From IMG/VR virus record IMGVR_UViG_3300009684_000104, positions 1 to 32,225 of that record: 32,225 bases of DNA; one strand, written 5' to 3'. Below the pieces are notes generated by a model that did not search any database, was not told the DNA's origin, and saw only the letters and a program-made list of their open reading frames with translations. Shown here piece by piece: positions 6,394-16,900 of this stretch. The DNA comes from a virus. Positions within the stretch are counted from its first letter, which is position 1, and every line of letters begins with the position of its first letter. The translations under genes were made by a program, and so were the position numbers.

Positions 6394-8817
6394 ATGAATC
6401 AAGATTTAACGATGCCTAATGTATATTTTCCTGACCAACTGGCGACAGATGAGATTAAGAAAAGTGAAGATTACGGTAGGTCTGTTGCTCATTCCATTCA
6501 AGCTGAGTGGTTTAGAAAAACATCTCTTAATGGTTCAAGGTTCTACACTACAAGAGACCACTTTCACAAACTAAGATTATATGCAAGAGGAGAGCAATCT
6601 GTTCAAAAATATAAAAAAGAGATGTCTGTTAATGGAGATATTTCTTATCTTAATTTAGATTGGACACCACTTCCAATTATACCAAAATTTGTTGATATAG
6701 TTGTTAATGGAATGTCTACAAGACAATACGAGGTTAAAGCAGAGGCAGTAGATAATATTTCATCTGACAAAAAGAATAACTATAAAACAGAGGTAGAGAA
6801 AGCTATGATTGCTGCTCCTTTGTTAAAAGATGCTAAGAATTTATTAGGTATAGATATGTATCCAATACCTGAAGAACAAATGCCTCAAGATAAAGCAGAG
6901 CTTGACCTTCACATGGAATTCTATAAAGATGAGATAGAGATTGCTGAAGAAAAAGCTATTGAGAATGTTTTAAATTTAAACAATTACGATTTAATAAAAA
7001 GAAGAACAGATGAAGACCAGGTTGTATTGGGTGTATCAGCTGTTAGACATTCTTTTGATACACATAATGGGATTAGAATTGAGTATTGCGATCCTGCCAA
7101 TATGGTTTTTAGTCCAACTGAAGATCCTACTTTTCAAGATTGTTATTATTTTGGAGAAGTTAAAAATGTTCCTATTACAGAACTTAAAAAATTAAATCCA
7201 AAATTAACTCAAGAAGAAATTAAAGAGATTTCTAAATTGGCTTCTAAATGGGATGCTTATCAAAACATTCAAGGAGGAACTATATTAGGAGGTAATATTA
7301 GAAATAATTCTGCAACATTATTGTTCTTCTCATATAAGACAGATTTAAACGTAGTATATAAGAAAAAGAAAAATGCTAACGGTGGAGATAAAGTAGTAAA
7401 GAGAGATGATAGTTTTCAAGGACCTAAAACTGATGATGCTCAATTTGAAAAAATATCTAAAAGAATAGATGTTTGGTTTGAGGGTGTATTAGTTATGGGT
7501 ACTAATTATTTATTGAAGTGGGATTTAATGAAGAATATGGTTAGACCTAAATCTTCAATCTCTAAAGTTTATCCTCCTTATGTAATGTCTGCTCCAAGAA
7601 TGTATAGAGGTGCAATAGATTCATTAGTTAAAAGAATGATTCCTTTTGCAGACCAAATACAACTTACGCATTTAAAATTACAACAAGTTATCTCTGGAAT
7701 GAAACCTGATGGGGTGTTCTTAGATATAGATGGTTTAAATGGTGTTAATCTAGGAAATGGTCAATCATATACTCCAGAACAAGCGTTAAACTTATATTTC
7801 CAAACAGGAAGTGTTGTAGGTAGAAGTTATACAGAAGATGGTGAGTTTAATAATGCACGTATGCCTATTCAAGAGCTTACAGCTTCAGGAGCTAATGCTA
7901 AGATACAAAGTCTTGTTGGTATGTATAATCACTACCTTGATATGATTCGTCAAAGCACAGGTCTTAATGAGGCTCGTGATGGAAGTATGCCAGATGAGAA
8001 TAGTTTAGTTGGTCTTCAAAAATTAGCTGCATTAAATTCTAATACTGCTACAAGACATATTCTTCAAAGTGGTTTATTTATGACTAGAAGAATTGCTGAA
8101 TGTATTTGCTATAGAATGTCTGACTTGTTAGAATATTCTGATATGCGTGATGATTTTGCATTGATGATTGGTGGAGGTAGTGTAGATGTTATCAATAAAA
8201 TTAAAGACCTACATTTATATAACTTTGGTATTTATATTACATTAATGCCTGATGAAGAAGAAACTCAATTATTAAATCAAAATATTCAAGCAGCTTTGGC
8301 AGCAGGTAAAATTGATATAGATGATGCAATAGATATTCGTAATGTTAAAAATGTTAAAATAGCATCTCAATTATTAAAAGTTAAGAAAAAGCATAAAGAA
8401 GAGAGAGACCAAGAGTTACAAGCTAAAACAATGCAAAGCCAAGCACAAAGCCAGGCTCAACTTGCTCAAGCTACTTCTCAAGGTAAACTTCAAATTATAC
8501 AAGCTGAATCTCAAGGTGATGCTCAATTAGAACAAATGAAGCATCAAATGGAAATGGAGAAAATGCAAATGGAGTTTCAATATAAATCAGAGCTTATCAA
8601 ATTACAACAAGGTTTTCAAGGACAAGTAAAACAAGCTGAGATGGACTTAATTCATAAGAAAGATATGGATAAAGAAGATAGGAAAGATACAAGAACAAAG
8701 TTACAAGCAACACAGCAAAGTAAAATGATAAACCAAAGACAACAAGATTTAAGTCCTATAGATTTCAATGAGGAAGATAGTCTTGGTGGTATGGATGACT
8801 TGTTTAAAGTAGAGTAA
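6394..8817 (+). CDS. Portal protein
   Basis: An 807-residue protein directly after TerL. The N-terminal part contains 'LNLDWTPLPIIPKFVDIVVN', highly characteristic of portals of crAss-like and related Bacteroidota podoviruses. It forms the dodecameric ring through which DNA enters and leaves the capsid. Residues from about 500 to 620 ('GLNEARDGSMPDENSLVGLQ') fit the portal stem/crown region. Roughly residues 660-785 are a very Gln/Lys/Met-rich coiled coil (repeated 'SQAQSQAQLAQ', 'QMEMEKMQMEF'), as expected for a C-terminal helical barrel reaching into the capsid. It ends with an acidic tail. It is likely co-transcribed from the box at 3851. Confidence 0.9.
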   Translation: MNQDLTMPNVYFPDQLATDEIKKSEDYGRSVAHSIQAEWFRKTSLNGSRFYTTRDHFHKLRLYARGEQSVQKYKKEMSVNGDISYLNLDWTPLPIIPKFVDIVVNGMSTRQYEVKAEAVDNISSDKKNNYKTEVEKAMIAAPLLKDAKNLLGIDMYPIPEEQMPQDKAELDLHMEFYKDEIEIAEEKAIENVLNLNNYDLIKRRTDEDQVVLGVSAVRHSFDTHNGIRIEYCDPANMVFSPTEDPTFQDCYYFGEVKNVPITELKKLNPKLTQEEIKEISKLASKWDAYQNIQGGTILGGNIRNNSATLLFFSYKTDLNVVYKKKKNANGGDKVVKRDDSFQGPKTDDAQFEKISKRIDVWFEGVLVMGTNYLLKWDLMKNMVRPKSSISKVYPPYVMSAPRMYRGAIDSLVKRMIPFADQIQLTHLKLQQVISGMKPDGVFLDIDGLNGVNLGNGQSYTPEQALNLYFQTGSVVGRSYTEDGEFNNARMPIQELTASGANAKIQSLVGMYNHYLDMIRQSTGLNEARDGSMPDENSLVGLQKLAALNSNTATRHILQSGLFMTRRIAECICYRMSDLLEYSDMRDDFALMIGGGSVDVINKIKDLHLYNFGIYITLMPDEEETQLLNQNIQAALAAGKIDIDDAIDIRNVKNVKIASQLLKVKKKHKEERDQELQAKTMQSQAQSQAQLAQATSQGKLQIIQAESQGDAQLEQMKHQMEMEKMQMEFQYKSELIKLQQGFQGQVKQAEMDLIHKKDMDKEDRKDTRTKLQATQQSKMINQRQQDLSPIDFNEEDSLGGMDDLFKVE

Positions 8818-8829
8818 TAAAAAATTACA

Positions 8830-8837
8830 TACCTTTG
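8830..8837 (+). promoter_or_regulatory. Bacteroidota-type -7 box TACCTTTG for the scaffold/coat unit
   Basis: A TAnnTTTG match followed by C, 12 nt after the portal stop and 26 nt before the ATG at 8864. The leader carries AAAATTTAATTTAATA at 8841-8856. No terminator precedes it, so the box would boost scaffold and coat over read-through from upstream. Confidence 0.7.
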
Positions 8838-8863
8838 CAAAAAATTTAATTTAATACAAATAT

Positions 8864-9919
8864 ATGAGCGGAATGAAATTTAGAGCAGTAGATGCCGAAG
8901 AGGTATCTTCTATTCAAGAAAAAGAACAAGAGATTCAAGATAATTTTGAAGCTGGTTCAGAAAATTTAAACAATCAAGAAAATGTTGAGGCGGAAAACCA
9001 AGAGACAGATATTGATGACGCAAGAGTACTTAACTATTTAAAAGATAGGTATCAAAAAGAATACGAGTCTTTAGACGAAGTTCTTACACAGAGTGAAAAA
9101 AAAGCTGAACTTCCAGAAGATATAAAAAAGTTAATGGAATATGGTGTAGATAACTACATTAAAATTAACAAAGACTGGGATAAAGCAGATAGTACTGAAA
9201 CATTAAAAGAGTACTACAAACAAACAAAGCCACATCTTGATGATGCTGACATTGATTATTTATTAGAGGAAGAGTATTCTTTTGATGAAGATATTGATGA
9301 TGAAAGAGATATTAAGAAAAAACAGGTGGCATTAAAAGAAGAATTGTTTAGAGCTAAAGACTATCTAAATAATCTCAAGGAACAATATAAAGTTGATTTA
9401 GGGTCTAACTCAGCTGAAGTAACTGAAGATTATAAGAAAGCATTTAACTTCTATCAAGAATATGAAACACAATCAAAACAAGCAGAGCAAATAGCTCAAG
9501 CAAAAGCAAAAGTGTTTGATGAAAAAACTACGCAACTATTCTCTAATGAGTTCAAAGGCTTTGAATTTAATTTAGGAGATAAAAAACAAGTTTATAAACC
9601 AAAAGATGTAAATGAGACTAGAAATATTCAGTCAGATTTATCTTCGGTTGTTCAAAAACATTTAGATGATAATGGAGTATTGAAAGATGCACATGATTAT
9701 CACAAATCTTTGGCTATGTTTAGAGACCCAGATGGTTTTGCTAGGTTCTTTTATGAGCAAGGTAAAGCAGATTCAACTAATAGTGTAATCAAAGGAATGA
9801 AAAACATTGATATGAATGTTAGAGATTCTAAAGAAATCACAGATAATAGTGGAGGTCCTAGAATGAGAGCAATTAGTAATGATAGTTTTGATGGTGGTTT
9901 ACGAATTAGAAAAAAATAA
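8864..9919 (+). CDS. Head scaffolding protein
   Basis: A 351-residue, strongly acidic, Glu/Gln/Lys-rich and largely helical protein between the portal and the coat protein, the standard site of a podovirus scaffold gene. The N-terminal ~50 residues are Glu/Gln/Asn-rich and probably disordered. The middle (about residues 150-225) reads as coiled coil. The C-terminus is short and basic ('GGLRIRKK'), like the coat-binding tail of other scaffolds. It would template procapsid assembly and then be released. No protease domain is seen. It is separated from the coat gene by 22 nt of A-rich spacer without a promoter, so the two are one transcript. Confidence 0.7.
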   Translation: MSGMKFRAVDAEEVSSIQEKEQEIQDNFEAGSENLNNQENVEAENQETDIDDARVLNYLKDRYQKEYESLDEVLTQSEKKAELPEDIKKLMEYGVDNYIKINKDWDKADSTETLKEYYKQTKPHLDDADIDYLLEEEYSFDEDIDDERDIKKKQVALKEELFRAKDYLNNLKEQYKVDLGSNSAEVTEDYKKAFNFYQEYETQSKQAEQIAQAKAKVFDEKTTQLFSNEFKGFEFNLGDKKQVYKPKDVNETRNIQSDLSSVVQKHLDDNGVLKDAHDYHKSLAMFRDPDGFARFFYEQGKADSTNSVIKGMKNIDMNVRDSKEITDNSGGPRMRAISNDSFDGGLRIRKK

Positions 9920-9941
9920 ATAATAAAAACATTAAAACAAA

Positions 9942-11363
9942 ATGGCATTAAACACAATTAATTTTTCAGCAGGTACTATTGGAGGGAATCCATTATTAAC
10001 CCCTGCACCAATTCAAGCAACTTTATCTACTAACTATGTAGGTTCATTTGACTTTTTATCACACGAACTTCCAGATCTTTACGAGAAAGAATTTGAAAGA
10101 TTCGGTAATCGTTCTGTAGCGTCATTTTTAAGAATGGTAGGAGCTGAAATGCCTTCTACTTCTGATATGATTAAATGGAGTGAGCAAGGTCGTTTGCATA
10201 TCTTCGGTACTGCAACTAAAACTGCTACTAATCAAATTACATTAGATTCAAACCAAACTTTTTACACTCCAACTACAGGTTCTTCTGCTACTACTAGATA
10301 CCCTTCTGTAAGAGCTGGACAAACACTTATCCTTAAAGATACTGCTGGTGTTGTAATTAAAGTAATAGTTAGATCTGTATCTTCTGATTTTACTGTTCTT
10401 ACAGTAGACGCTTACTCTGCTGCTAATATCTCTGCATTATCTGCTACTGCATCTGCAATTAGTTTATTCGTTTATGGTTCTGAATTTAAAAAAGGAACTG
10501 CTGGAATGGTTGGTTCTGTTGAAGCTGAGTCTCAAATTCTTGACACAACTCCAATTATCATCAAAGATAAATATGAGGTTAATGGTTCAGATATGGCTCA
10601 AATCGGATGGATTGAAGTTACAACTGAAAATGGAGCAACTGGATACTTATGGTATTTAAAATCAGAGCACGAAACTCGTTTGAGATTTGAAGATTACTTA
10701 GAAACTGCAATGATTGAAGGTGAGCCTGCTGTTTCTGGTTCTGCTGCTGCTGCTCAAGGATACAAAGGTACTAAAGGTTTATTCTATGAAATCAACAATA
10801 GAGGTAACGTAGGTACTGGAGCTATCGCTGATAGAACAGACATCGAGAATATCATCAAAGTATTAGACAAAGAGGGAGCTATCCAAGAAAATGTTCTTTT
10901 CGTGAATCGTTCTTTATCTTTCCAAATTGATACTACATTAGCTGGATTGAACGTAAATGGTACTTTAGGTGCTGCATCTTATGGTCTTTTTGATAATGAT
11001 ACTGATATGGCTTTGAACTTAGGATTTAAAGGATTTAACTTAGGTTATGATTTCTACAAATCTGATTGGAAATACTTGAACGATGCTACTACAGGTGGTT
11101 TAGTTAATACAGTAAACGGAGTTTTAGTTCCTGCTGGTACTTTAACAGTTTACGACCAAGTATTAGGTAAAAATGCTAAGAGACCATTCTTACATACTCG
11201 TTACAGAAAATCTGAGACTGAGGATCGTAAATACAAATCTTGGATTATAGGTTCTGCTGGTGGAGCAACTAACAGTGAAGTAGATAGCATGTCTGTAAAC
11301 TTCTTGTCTGAAAGAGCTTTAGTAGTATTAGGAGCTAATAACTTTATGATTTTCAAACCGTAA
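9942..11363 (+). CDS. Major capsid protein (HK97 fold, crAss-like type)
   Basis: A 473-residue protein forming the icosahedral shell. It is recognised by the N-terminal 'SHELPDLYEKEFERFGNRSV' and 'MIKWSEQGRLHI', and by 'HETRLRFEDYLETAMIEGEP' followed by an Ala-rich stretch and 'GYKGTKGLFYEINNRGN', features I associate with coat proteins of crAss-like and related Bacteroidota podoviruses. An inserted Thr/Ser/Ala-rich domain lies at about residues 85-170. Codon use differs from its neighbours: far more C-ending codons (ATC, AAC, TAC, TTC) than the A/T-ending codons elsewhere, as expected of the most highly translated gene. It is closed by the terminator at 11391. Confidence 0.9.
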   Translation: MALNTINFSAGTIGGNPLLTPAPIQATLSTNYVGSFDFLSHELPDLYEKEFERFGNRSVASFLRMVGAEMPSTSDMIKWSEQGRLHIFGTATKTATNQITLDSNQTFYTPTTGSSATTRYPSVRAGQTLILKDTAGVVIKVIVRSVSSDFTVLTVDAYSAANISALSATASAISLFVYGSEFKKGTAGMVGSVEAESQILDTTPIIIKDKYEVNGSDMAQIGWIEVTTENGATGYLWYLKSEHETRLRFEDYLETAMIEGEPAVSGSAAAAQGYKGTKGLFYEINNRGNVGTGAIADRTDIENIIKVLDKEGAIQENVLFVNRSLSFQIDTTLAGLNVNGTLGAASYGLFDNDTDMALNLGFKGFNLGYDFYKSDWKYLNDATTGGLVNTVNGVLVPAGTLTVYDQVLGKNAKRPFLHTRYRKSETEDRKYKSWIIGSAGGATNSEVDSMSVNFLSERALVVLGANNFMIFKP

Positions 11364-11390
11364 GTTATACTATAAAATAATTATATTTTT

Positions 11391-11422
11391 AAGAGGGGGA
11401 TTAATTTCCTCCTCTTTTTTTT
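11391..11422 (+). terminator. Intrinsic terminator after the major capsid gene
   Basis: AAGAGG (11391-11396) pairs with CCTCTT (11411-11416). The stem continues inward with GGGA against TTCC around one bulged T, and is followed by T to 11422. Confidence 0.8.
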
Positions 11423-11449
11423 GTTTAAAAACTATATAAATATTTTATG

Positions 11450-11457
11450 TAATTTTG
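11450..11457 (+). promoter_or_regulatory. Bacteroidota-type -7 box TAATTTTG
   Basis: A TAnnTTTG match followed by C, 24 nt before the ATG at 11482 and 27 nt after the coat-gene terminator. The leader holds AATTTTAATTTAATTTAA, the fullest copy of the shared leader motif. Confidence 0.7.
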
Positions 11458-11481
11458 CATGGAATTTTAATTTAATTTAAT

Positions 11482-12276
11482 ATGGCTACAACAGCAAAAA
11501 CAAGTGCAGCGAAAGCAACACAAACAAAAACAAATGTATCTCCTTTAGATACTTTTGAAAGTAAAGATAGAGTTTATCTTTTAACAGGTAATTACACACC
11601 AATTACTTTTATGTTGAGAACTAAACACTCAGCAAACAGTCCACTATTATATTTCGATGGAAAAAGAAATAGAAGTTTAAGATGGAGTGATAACCAAGAA
11701 TCACCATTTTTAGAAGAACAAGATGGATATGCAATATGCCCTCCAATTATTTTTGAGAATGGTAAACTATTTGTAAAGAAAGAACAAGTAGAATTACAAA
11801 AATTCCTCTCTGTTTTACACCCAGATAAAAATGTTAAGTATTATGAATTTGATGCTGAAGAAGTAGCTAATGAAGAGTACGATTTACAATTAGTTCAATT
11901 AGATGCTCAGATTGCAGTTAAAGAAATGCCTATTGGTGATTTAGAAGCAATAGGAAGAGTTATTTTAAAGTCAAAGGTAGATAATATGTCTTCAGCAGAA
12001 TTAAGACGTGATATGCTTATTTACGCAAGAAACAATCCTTTAGAGTTTATGACTTTAGTTGAAGATGATTCTTTGAAATTAAGAAACATAGCTATTAGAG
12101 CTGTTGATATGGGTATTCTTGAAATTACTAATGATGGAAGAAATGTATCTTGGGCAAACAAAGGTGGGAAATTAATTACAGTTCCATTTGGTGAGAATAC
12201 ATATAGTGCATTGGCTTCATTTTTTATGACTGATGAAGGTATGGATGCTCTAGCAAATATTAGTAATAAATTATAA
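11482..12276 (+). CDS. Conserved capsid-proximal protein, function unknown
   Basis: A 264-residue protein directly after the coat gene, flanked by its own promoter (11450) and terminator (12303). The first ~20 residues are Ala/Thr/Lys-rich and probably disordered. Residues 30-120 are strand-rich ('DRVYLLTGNYTPITFML', 'SLRWSDNQESPF'). The C-terminal half is helical, with 'KLRNIAIRAVDMGILEITND' then 'VSWANKGGKLITVPFGENTY', winged-helix-like in feel. I recall similar proteins next to the coat gene in other Bacteroidota phages but know no function. Candidates are a head-decoration or head-completion protein. Its separate transcription unit implies a dose different from coat and connectors. Confidence 0.6.
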   Translation: MATTAKTSAAKATQTKTNVSPLDTFESKDRVYLLTGNYTPITFMLRTKHSANSPLLYFDGKRNRSLRWSDNQESPFLEEQDGYAICPPIIFENGKLFVKKEQVELQKFLSVLHPDKNVKYYEFDAEEVANEEYDLQLVQLDAQIAVKEMPIGDLEAIGRVILKSKVDNMSSAELRRDMLIYARNNPLEFMTLVEDDSLKLRNIAIRAVDMGILEITNDGRNVSWANKGGKLITVPFGENTYSALASFFMTDEGMDALANISNKL

Positions 12277-12302
12277 GCCATACAGACATAATTTTCTATA
12301 GT

Positions 12303-12333
12303 AGCACCTCTATAATAGGGGTGCTTTTTTTTT
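12303..12333 (+). terminator. Intrinsic terminator before the connector genes
   Basis: AGCACCTCT (12303-12311) pairs with AGGGGTGCT (12317-12325), a 9-bp stem with one G.U pair and loop ATAAT, followed by a run of T to 12333. Confidence 0.88.
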
Positions 12334-12335
12334 AG

Positions 12336-12343
12336 TAACTTTG
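12336..12343 (+). promoter_or_regulatory. Bacteroidota-type -7 box TAACTTTG for the connector/tail unit
   Basis: A TAnnTTTG match followed by C, two bases after the T tract and 16 nt before the ATG at 12360. The leader is ACAAAATACGTAAAA and lacks the TTTAATTTAA motif. Confidence 0.7.
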
Positions 12344-12359
12344 CACAAAATACGTAAAA

Positions 12360-13055
12360 ATGATAAATGACATTTATAACTTAACCAAGTTTATTCTTAA
12401 CAAAGAAAGTCGTGGTTACATAACACCTTTGCAGTTTAACACTTTTGCTAAACAAGCACAACAAGAAATTGTAGATGGTTACTTTTATGATTATAATAAG
12501 GCATCTGTATCAAGAGTAGCTAGAGCAAATGACAAGCAAATATTAAAGAAGACCAGAGAGAATATGGATGTGTTTATTAGTCAGCCTACCGACTTAACAC
12601 CTGCTTACGATGGTATGGCTCAAGTATTCAATCAGCCTAATGATATGTATACCACTATAAATTTAACTTATAATGGTAGAGAGATAGAGTTGTTAGATAG
12701 AGATAAAATCAGTTATCATTTACAAGATGATTTCTCTGGGAATAATGTATTCTATCCTACTTATATAAAATATGCAAATACATACAAAGTATTTCCATCA
12801 ACTATTGTTAGTGGTGTTTATTTAACTTATTTTAGAACACCTAAAGACCCTAACTGGACTTACACAGTAATTAATGACAATCCTGTATTTAACTCTTCTT
12901 TGCCAGGTTACCAAGATTTAGAGATTGGTTTTGATGATAAGTTCGAGATTACAATGAAAATATTAAAGTATGCTGGATTAAATATTAGAGAAGCTGATAT
13001 AGTTCAAGCAGCAGTAGCGTTTGAAGCACAAGATAACCAATTACAAAATCAATAA
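12360..13055 (+). CDS. Head-tail connector / ring protein
   Basis: A 231-residue protein starting the connector unit. The N-terminal helices ('INDIYNLTKFILNKESRGYI' then 'TPLQFNTFAKQAQQEIVDGY') and the later 'FPSTIVSGVYLTYFRTPKDP' match a structural protein I recall beside adaptor genes in crAss-like and related podoviruses, where such proteins form rings below the portal. The C-terminal helix 'FEITMKILKYAGLNIREADI' is typical of connector folds. It is followed 5 nt later by the adaptor-like gene. The exact ring position is not inferable. Confidence 0.6.
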   Translation: MINDIYNLTKFILNKESRGYITPLQFNTFAKQAQQEIVDGYFYDYNKASVSRVARANDKQILKKTRENMDVFISQPTDLTPAYDGMAQVFNQPNDMYTTINLTYNGREIELLDRDKISYHLQDDFSGNNVFYPTYIKYANTYKVFPSTIVSGVYLTYFRTPKDPNWTYTVINDNPVFNSSLPGYQDLEIGFDDKFEITMKILKYAGLNIREADIVQAAVAFEAQDNQLQNQ

Positions 13056-13060
13056 TAAAT

Positions 13061-13936
13061 ATGTCTAATTTTTTAACAGATTATCAATATTACGAGAATG
13101 GAGGCAACTCTCCTCAAGAAGAAAATTGGGGTGATTATCAATACATATTATTAAAAGATATTATCAATAAGTTTTATTTGATGTATGTTGGAGATGATAA
13201 AGTGATAAGTGATTGCAAAAGATATGAAGTGATATTTCATGCTAAACGTGGTCTTCAAGAATTAAACTATGATGTAGCAAGAGAAGTTAAAGCATTAGAG
13301 CTTGACCTTCCTGATAATTTGACAATGATACTTCCAAAAGATTATGTTAATTACGTTAGAATTAGTTGGGTAGATGATGATGGTAATTTAAGACCAATGG
13401 TTATGAATAATCAAAGTACTATTGCTATTGCATACTTACAAGATAATAATGCTAATATTTTATTTGATAATAATGGTGATGCTTTAGAAGGTACTTCCTT
13501 AACAGAAATTAATAGTGCAAATCCTAAATCAAATAATCTAAATGATAGTGGTAGTTTATATCAGTACGGAAGTAGATTTGGTATTGATGGAAAAACAGCT
13601 AATCAAAATGGTAAATATATTATAGATAAAAACTCAGGTGTAATTAGATTTAGTAGTGATGTTAGATCAAAAACTATTGTATTAGAATATATATCTGATG
13701 GTCTTAGTGATTTAGCTGAGGATGAGATTAGAGTTAATAAATTATGTGAGAAGTTTTTATACCAATATATGAAGTATGAAATACTATCAAATAAATATGG
13801 AGTTCAAGAATATGTAGTTCAAAGAGCTAAAACAGAATTTAAAGCTATTAGAAATAATACCAAAATAAGAATGATGAATATTCGATATGATGAAATATTA
13901 CAATCTCTTCGTGGTCAAACAAATTGGATTAAATAA
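13061..13936 (+). CDS. Tail adaptor protein (T7 gp11 / P22 gp4-like role)
   Basis: A 291-residue protein. Residues 54-105 carry the signature 'RYEVIFHAKRGLQELNYDV', 'VKALELDLPDNL' and 'LPKDYVNYVRISWVDDDGN', which I recognise from podovirus tail-tubular-A/ring proteins sitting between portal and stabilisation protein. A linker-rich Asn/Gly middle is followed by 'GVIRFSSDVRSKTIVLEYIS' and a C-terminal helical part. It forms the ring joining portal to tail hub. Its stop overlaps the next gene's start by one base (TAATG), so stoichiometry is probably coupled to the large stabilisation protein. Confidence 0.72.
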   Translation: MSNFLTDYQYYENGGNSPQEENWGDYQYILLKDIINKFYLMYVGDDKVISDCKRYEVIFHAKRGLQELNYDVAREVKALELDLPDNLTMILPKDYVNYVRISWVDDDGNLRPMVMNNQSTIAIAYLQDNNANILFDNNGDALEGTSLTEINSANPKSNNLNDSGSLYQYGSRFGIDGKTANQNGKYIIDKNSGVIRFSSDVRSKTIVLEYISDGLSDLAEDEIRVNKLCEKFLYQYMKYEILSNKYGVQEYVVQRAKTEFKAIRNNTKIRMMNIRYDEILQSLRGQTNWIK

Positions 13937-16900
13937 TGAGTGAATTAAAAAAGAATTTCGTACAAGGTAAAATGAATAAGGACTATGATGTCCGCTTGAT
14001 ACCTGAAGGAGAATATATAGATGCTTTTAATGTTCTAGTTTCTAACTCTGAGGGTTCTCAAGTTGGAAGTATTCAAAATTCTTATGGTCTTGATAAAATA
14101 TCTGATTTAAACATTCCTTTTGATTCTGAATCTATAGGAAGTGTATCTGATGAAGGTAATGAAAAAATATATTGGTTTGTAACATCATCTACAGGTAATT
14201 ATATATTTGAGTACGACCAATTAAATAGTGTAACAGGAGGTCCTTTAGTTTCTACTATATTACAAGATTCAAGAACATCTCCTAATAACGTACTTAATTT
14301 TAATAAACAATATAAAATAACTGGTGCAAACGTAATATACAACTCATTTAATAAAGAGACATTGTTAGTTTGGACTGATGACTTAAATCCAATTAGATAT
14401 ATCAATGTGGATAGAGCAAAAGGATATGGGCCTTCTACAGACGTTAATCCTACTTTTCTAAGTAAAGATATAAGCTTATATAAAAGACAGCCTCATTTCG
14501 CTCCTATATGCACACCAACTACAACTGGTAATGGAACTGAGAATAATATAAAAGAAAGGTTTCTATCTTTTGGTTATAGATGGAAATATTTAGATGGAGA
14601 ATATTCTGCTATCTCAACATTTTCAAATCCTCAATTTTATCCAGGACAATATTCTTTAGATTATTTGACTCACGAGAATATAGGAATGGTTAATAAATTC
14701 AATGCTGTAAACATAGGGTTTAATACTGGAGATAAAAATGTAACTGATATTCAGTTGGTTTTTAAAGAGAGTAATAGTAATAACATTTGGATAATAGATA
14801 CCTTTAATAAAACAAATTTATTTTGGCCAGATGATTCTGATAGGTCATTTCTTTTCTCTAATAACAAAATATACTCTGTACTTCCAGAAGACGAGATAAA
14901 CAGATTATTTGATAATGTACCTATATTAGCAAAAGCACAAGATTTTATTGGGAATAGATTAATATATGGAAATTATGTTGAGGGACACGACATGGTTGAT
15001 ACTAATGGACAACCTATAAAGATTGATTATACTTTATCACCTATTAGTGAGGATAAAACAAATAATCGTTTAACTACTGAGATAAGAACTCATAATGAAA
15101 TTATTAATGGGGTATCAACACCTGTAGCAGATTCTTTAAGAATAAATTTTGCTGGAAAACAAATAAAAGCAGGTGATTTATTGAACTTTAATTTTAGAGC
15201 TAAAAGTGCTCCAATATCTTATCATGGTAATTATAATTGTTCTATATCAATGTTTCTTGGTGCTGACTATACAAATGCAGAAGCACTTAGAGGTTCTGGT
15301 GAATTTCAAAACTTTATAAATGTAATTGCTTATAATAATTTTAAATATTATGATACTGGAAGTCAAGCTCCAGCTAATGAAGTTGTTGATTATGTTGGTA
15401 AATATAAACCATTTGAAATATTGAGTGGTACAACTCCTGATGTAATAGAAATAAAACTTCCATATATAGAATACCAAGTTGATAATACTCCTTCTGTTCA
15501 TACAGATAGTGATTTCACATTAAAACAAGAATATTTTTATTATGTAGATGGAACTATAAATATATCACTATCTAATGGTAATGCTTACTCTAGTTGTAAA
15601 AGTAATAGAAGTTATGAAGCTGGTATTGTATACTTAGATGATGAAGGAAGATATTCAACTGTGATTACAAACTCGCATTCAAACTCAACTAATAACTGCT
15701 TTATACCTATTTTAAATTCTGTAAACAAAAATAGTTTACAAATGCAAGTACATCATAAAGCTCCTTATTGGGCAACAAAATATAAGGTATTTGTAAAAGA
15801 TAATAAATTAGAATACCAAACAATATACGCTCTTGTAGTATATAAAAAAGATAATTACATTTGGATAAAACTAGAGGGTCAAGAAAAGAATAAGGTTCAA
15901 GATGGAGATATTTTAATCCTTAAAAGAAATTTATATGGGCCAACAGTATCTTTAATTAAAGTTCAGGTTTTAGAATATAAACAACAAGCTGAAAATTTTA
16001 TAACTGGAGCACCTGCTGGTAATTATATTAAAGTGAAAAGTTTTAGTGGTATTGATATAGCATCACTTCCAAATAATTATATAGCATACGAAAATCATGT
16101 TAGCAATTCAAACTGTCAGCCTCATGGTTTTTTAACTTATACTGGACTATTTGGAACTTTAAATCCATCAACTGGATTATGGGAAGACACAAAGATAACA
16201 GCTGGAAGTATTTTATATTTTAAATTAAGTAATGGAAGAACGAATGCAGGTCCTGATGTATTTGAAAAAAAATATACATCATCTGCTGATTATAATAGTA
16301 TATATGAGTGGTGGGTTACAGAGATGAATGATAGTCCTGCTCTTGATATTGTGTGGGCAAGAGGACATTATGTTTCTACTGTATATGGGCCTATTTCTAT
16401 CTCAAATTTTGTTTATGATAATAACTATCCATATTCTATAGGTTTTTGGAATAATTATGGTTCTACTGGTGGAGAAACTATAATTAATCCTGGTAAACCA
16501 TCATACTCTGATTCATTAGTAACCATTACACTTGCTACAAGCGTTATTATTCTTGAGACAGACCCTAAAGATAAAAGTTCTGAAGTTTATTACGAGATAC
16601 CTGATACCTATTTAATAGATTCTAATGGAAACCACCTATCTAAAAAAACAGATAGTAATTATCCTGTAGATGCAGATGTAGACCAAGATGGTACTACTAC
16701 TGCTGCAACATTAAATTTATCATTCTTTAATTGTTATTCTCAAGGTAATGGAGCTGAAAGTTATAGAGTGAAAGATTTATTTAACTCAAATTATTTATCT
16801 ACGAATACAAGACCTAATGCAGTTCAATTAGATGGATATAAAGAGAGAAGAAATATAGCATCATTAACATATAGTGGTGGATTTGAAAAAACAACAAACT

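Noticed and set aside
9920-9941. Separate promoter for the major capsid gene
   Set aside because: The 22-nt spacer is A-rich with no TAnnTTTG box; the coat gene is probably transcribed with the scaffold from 8830.
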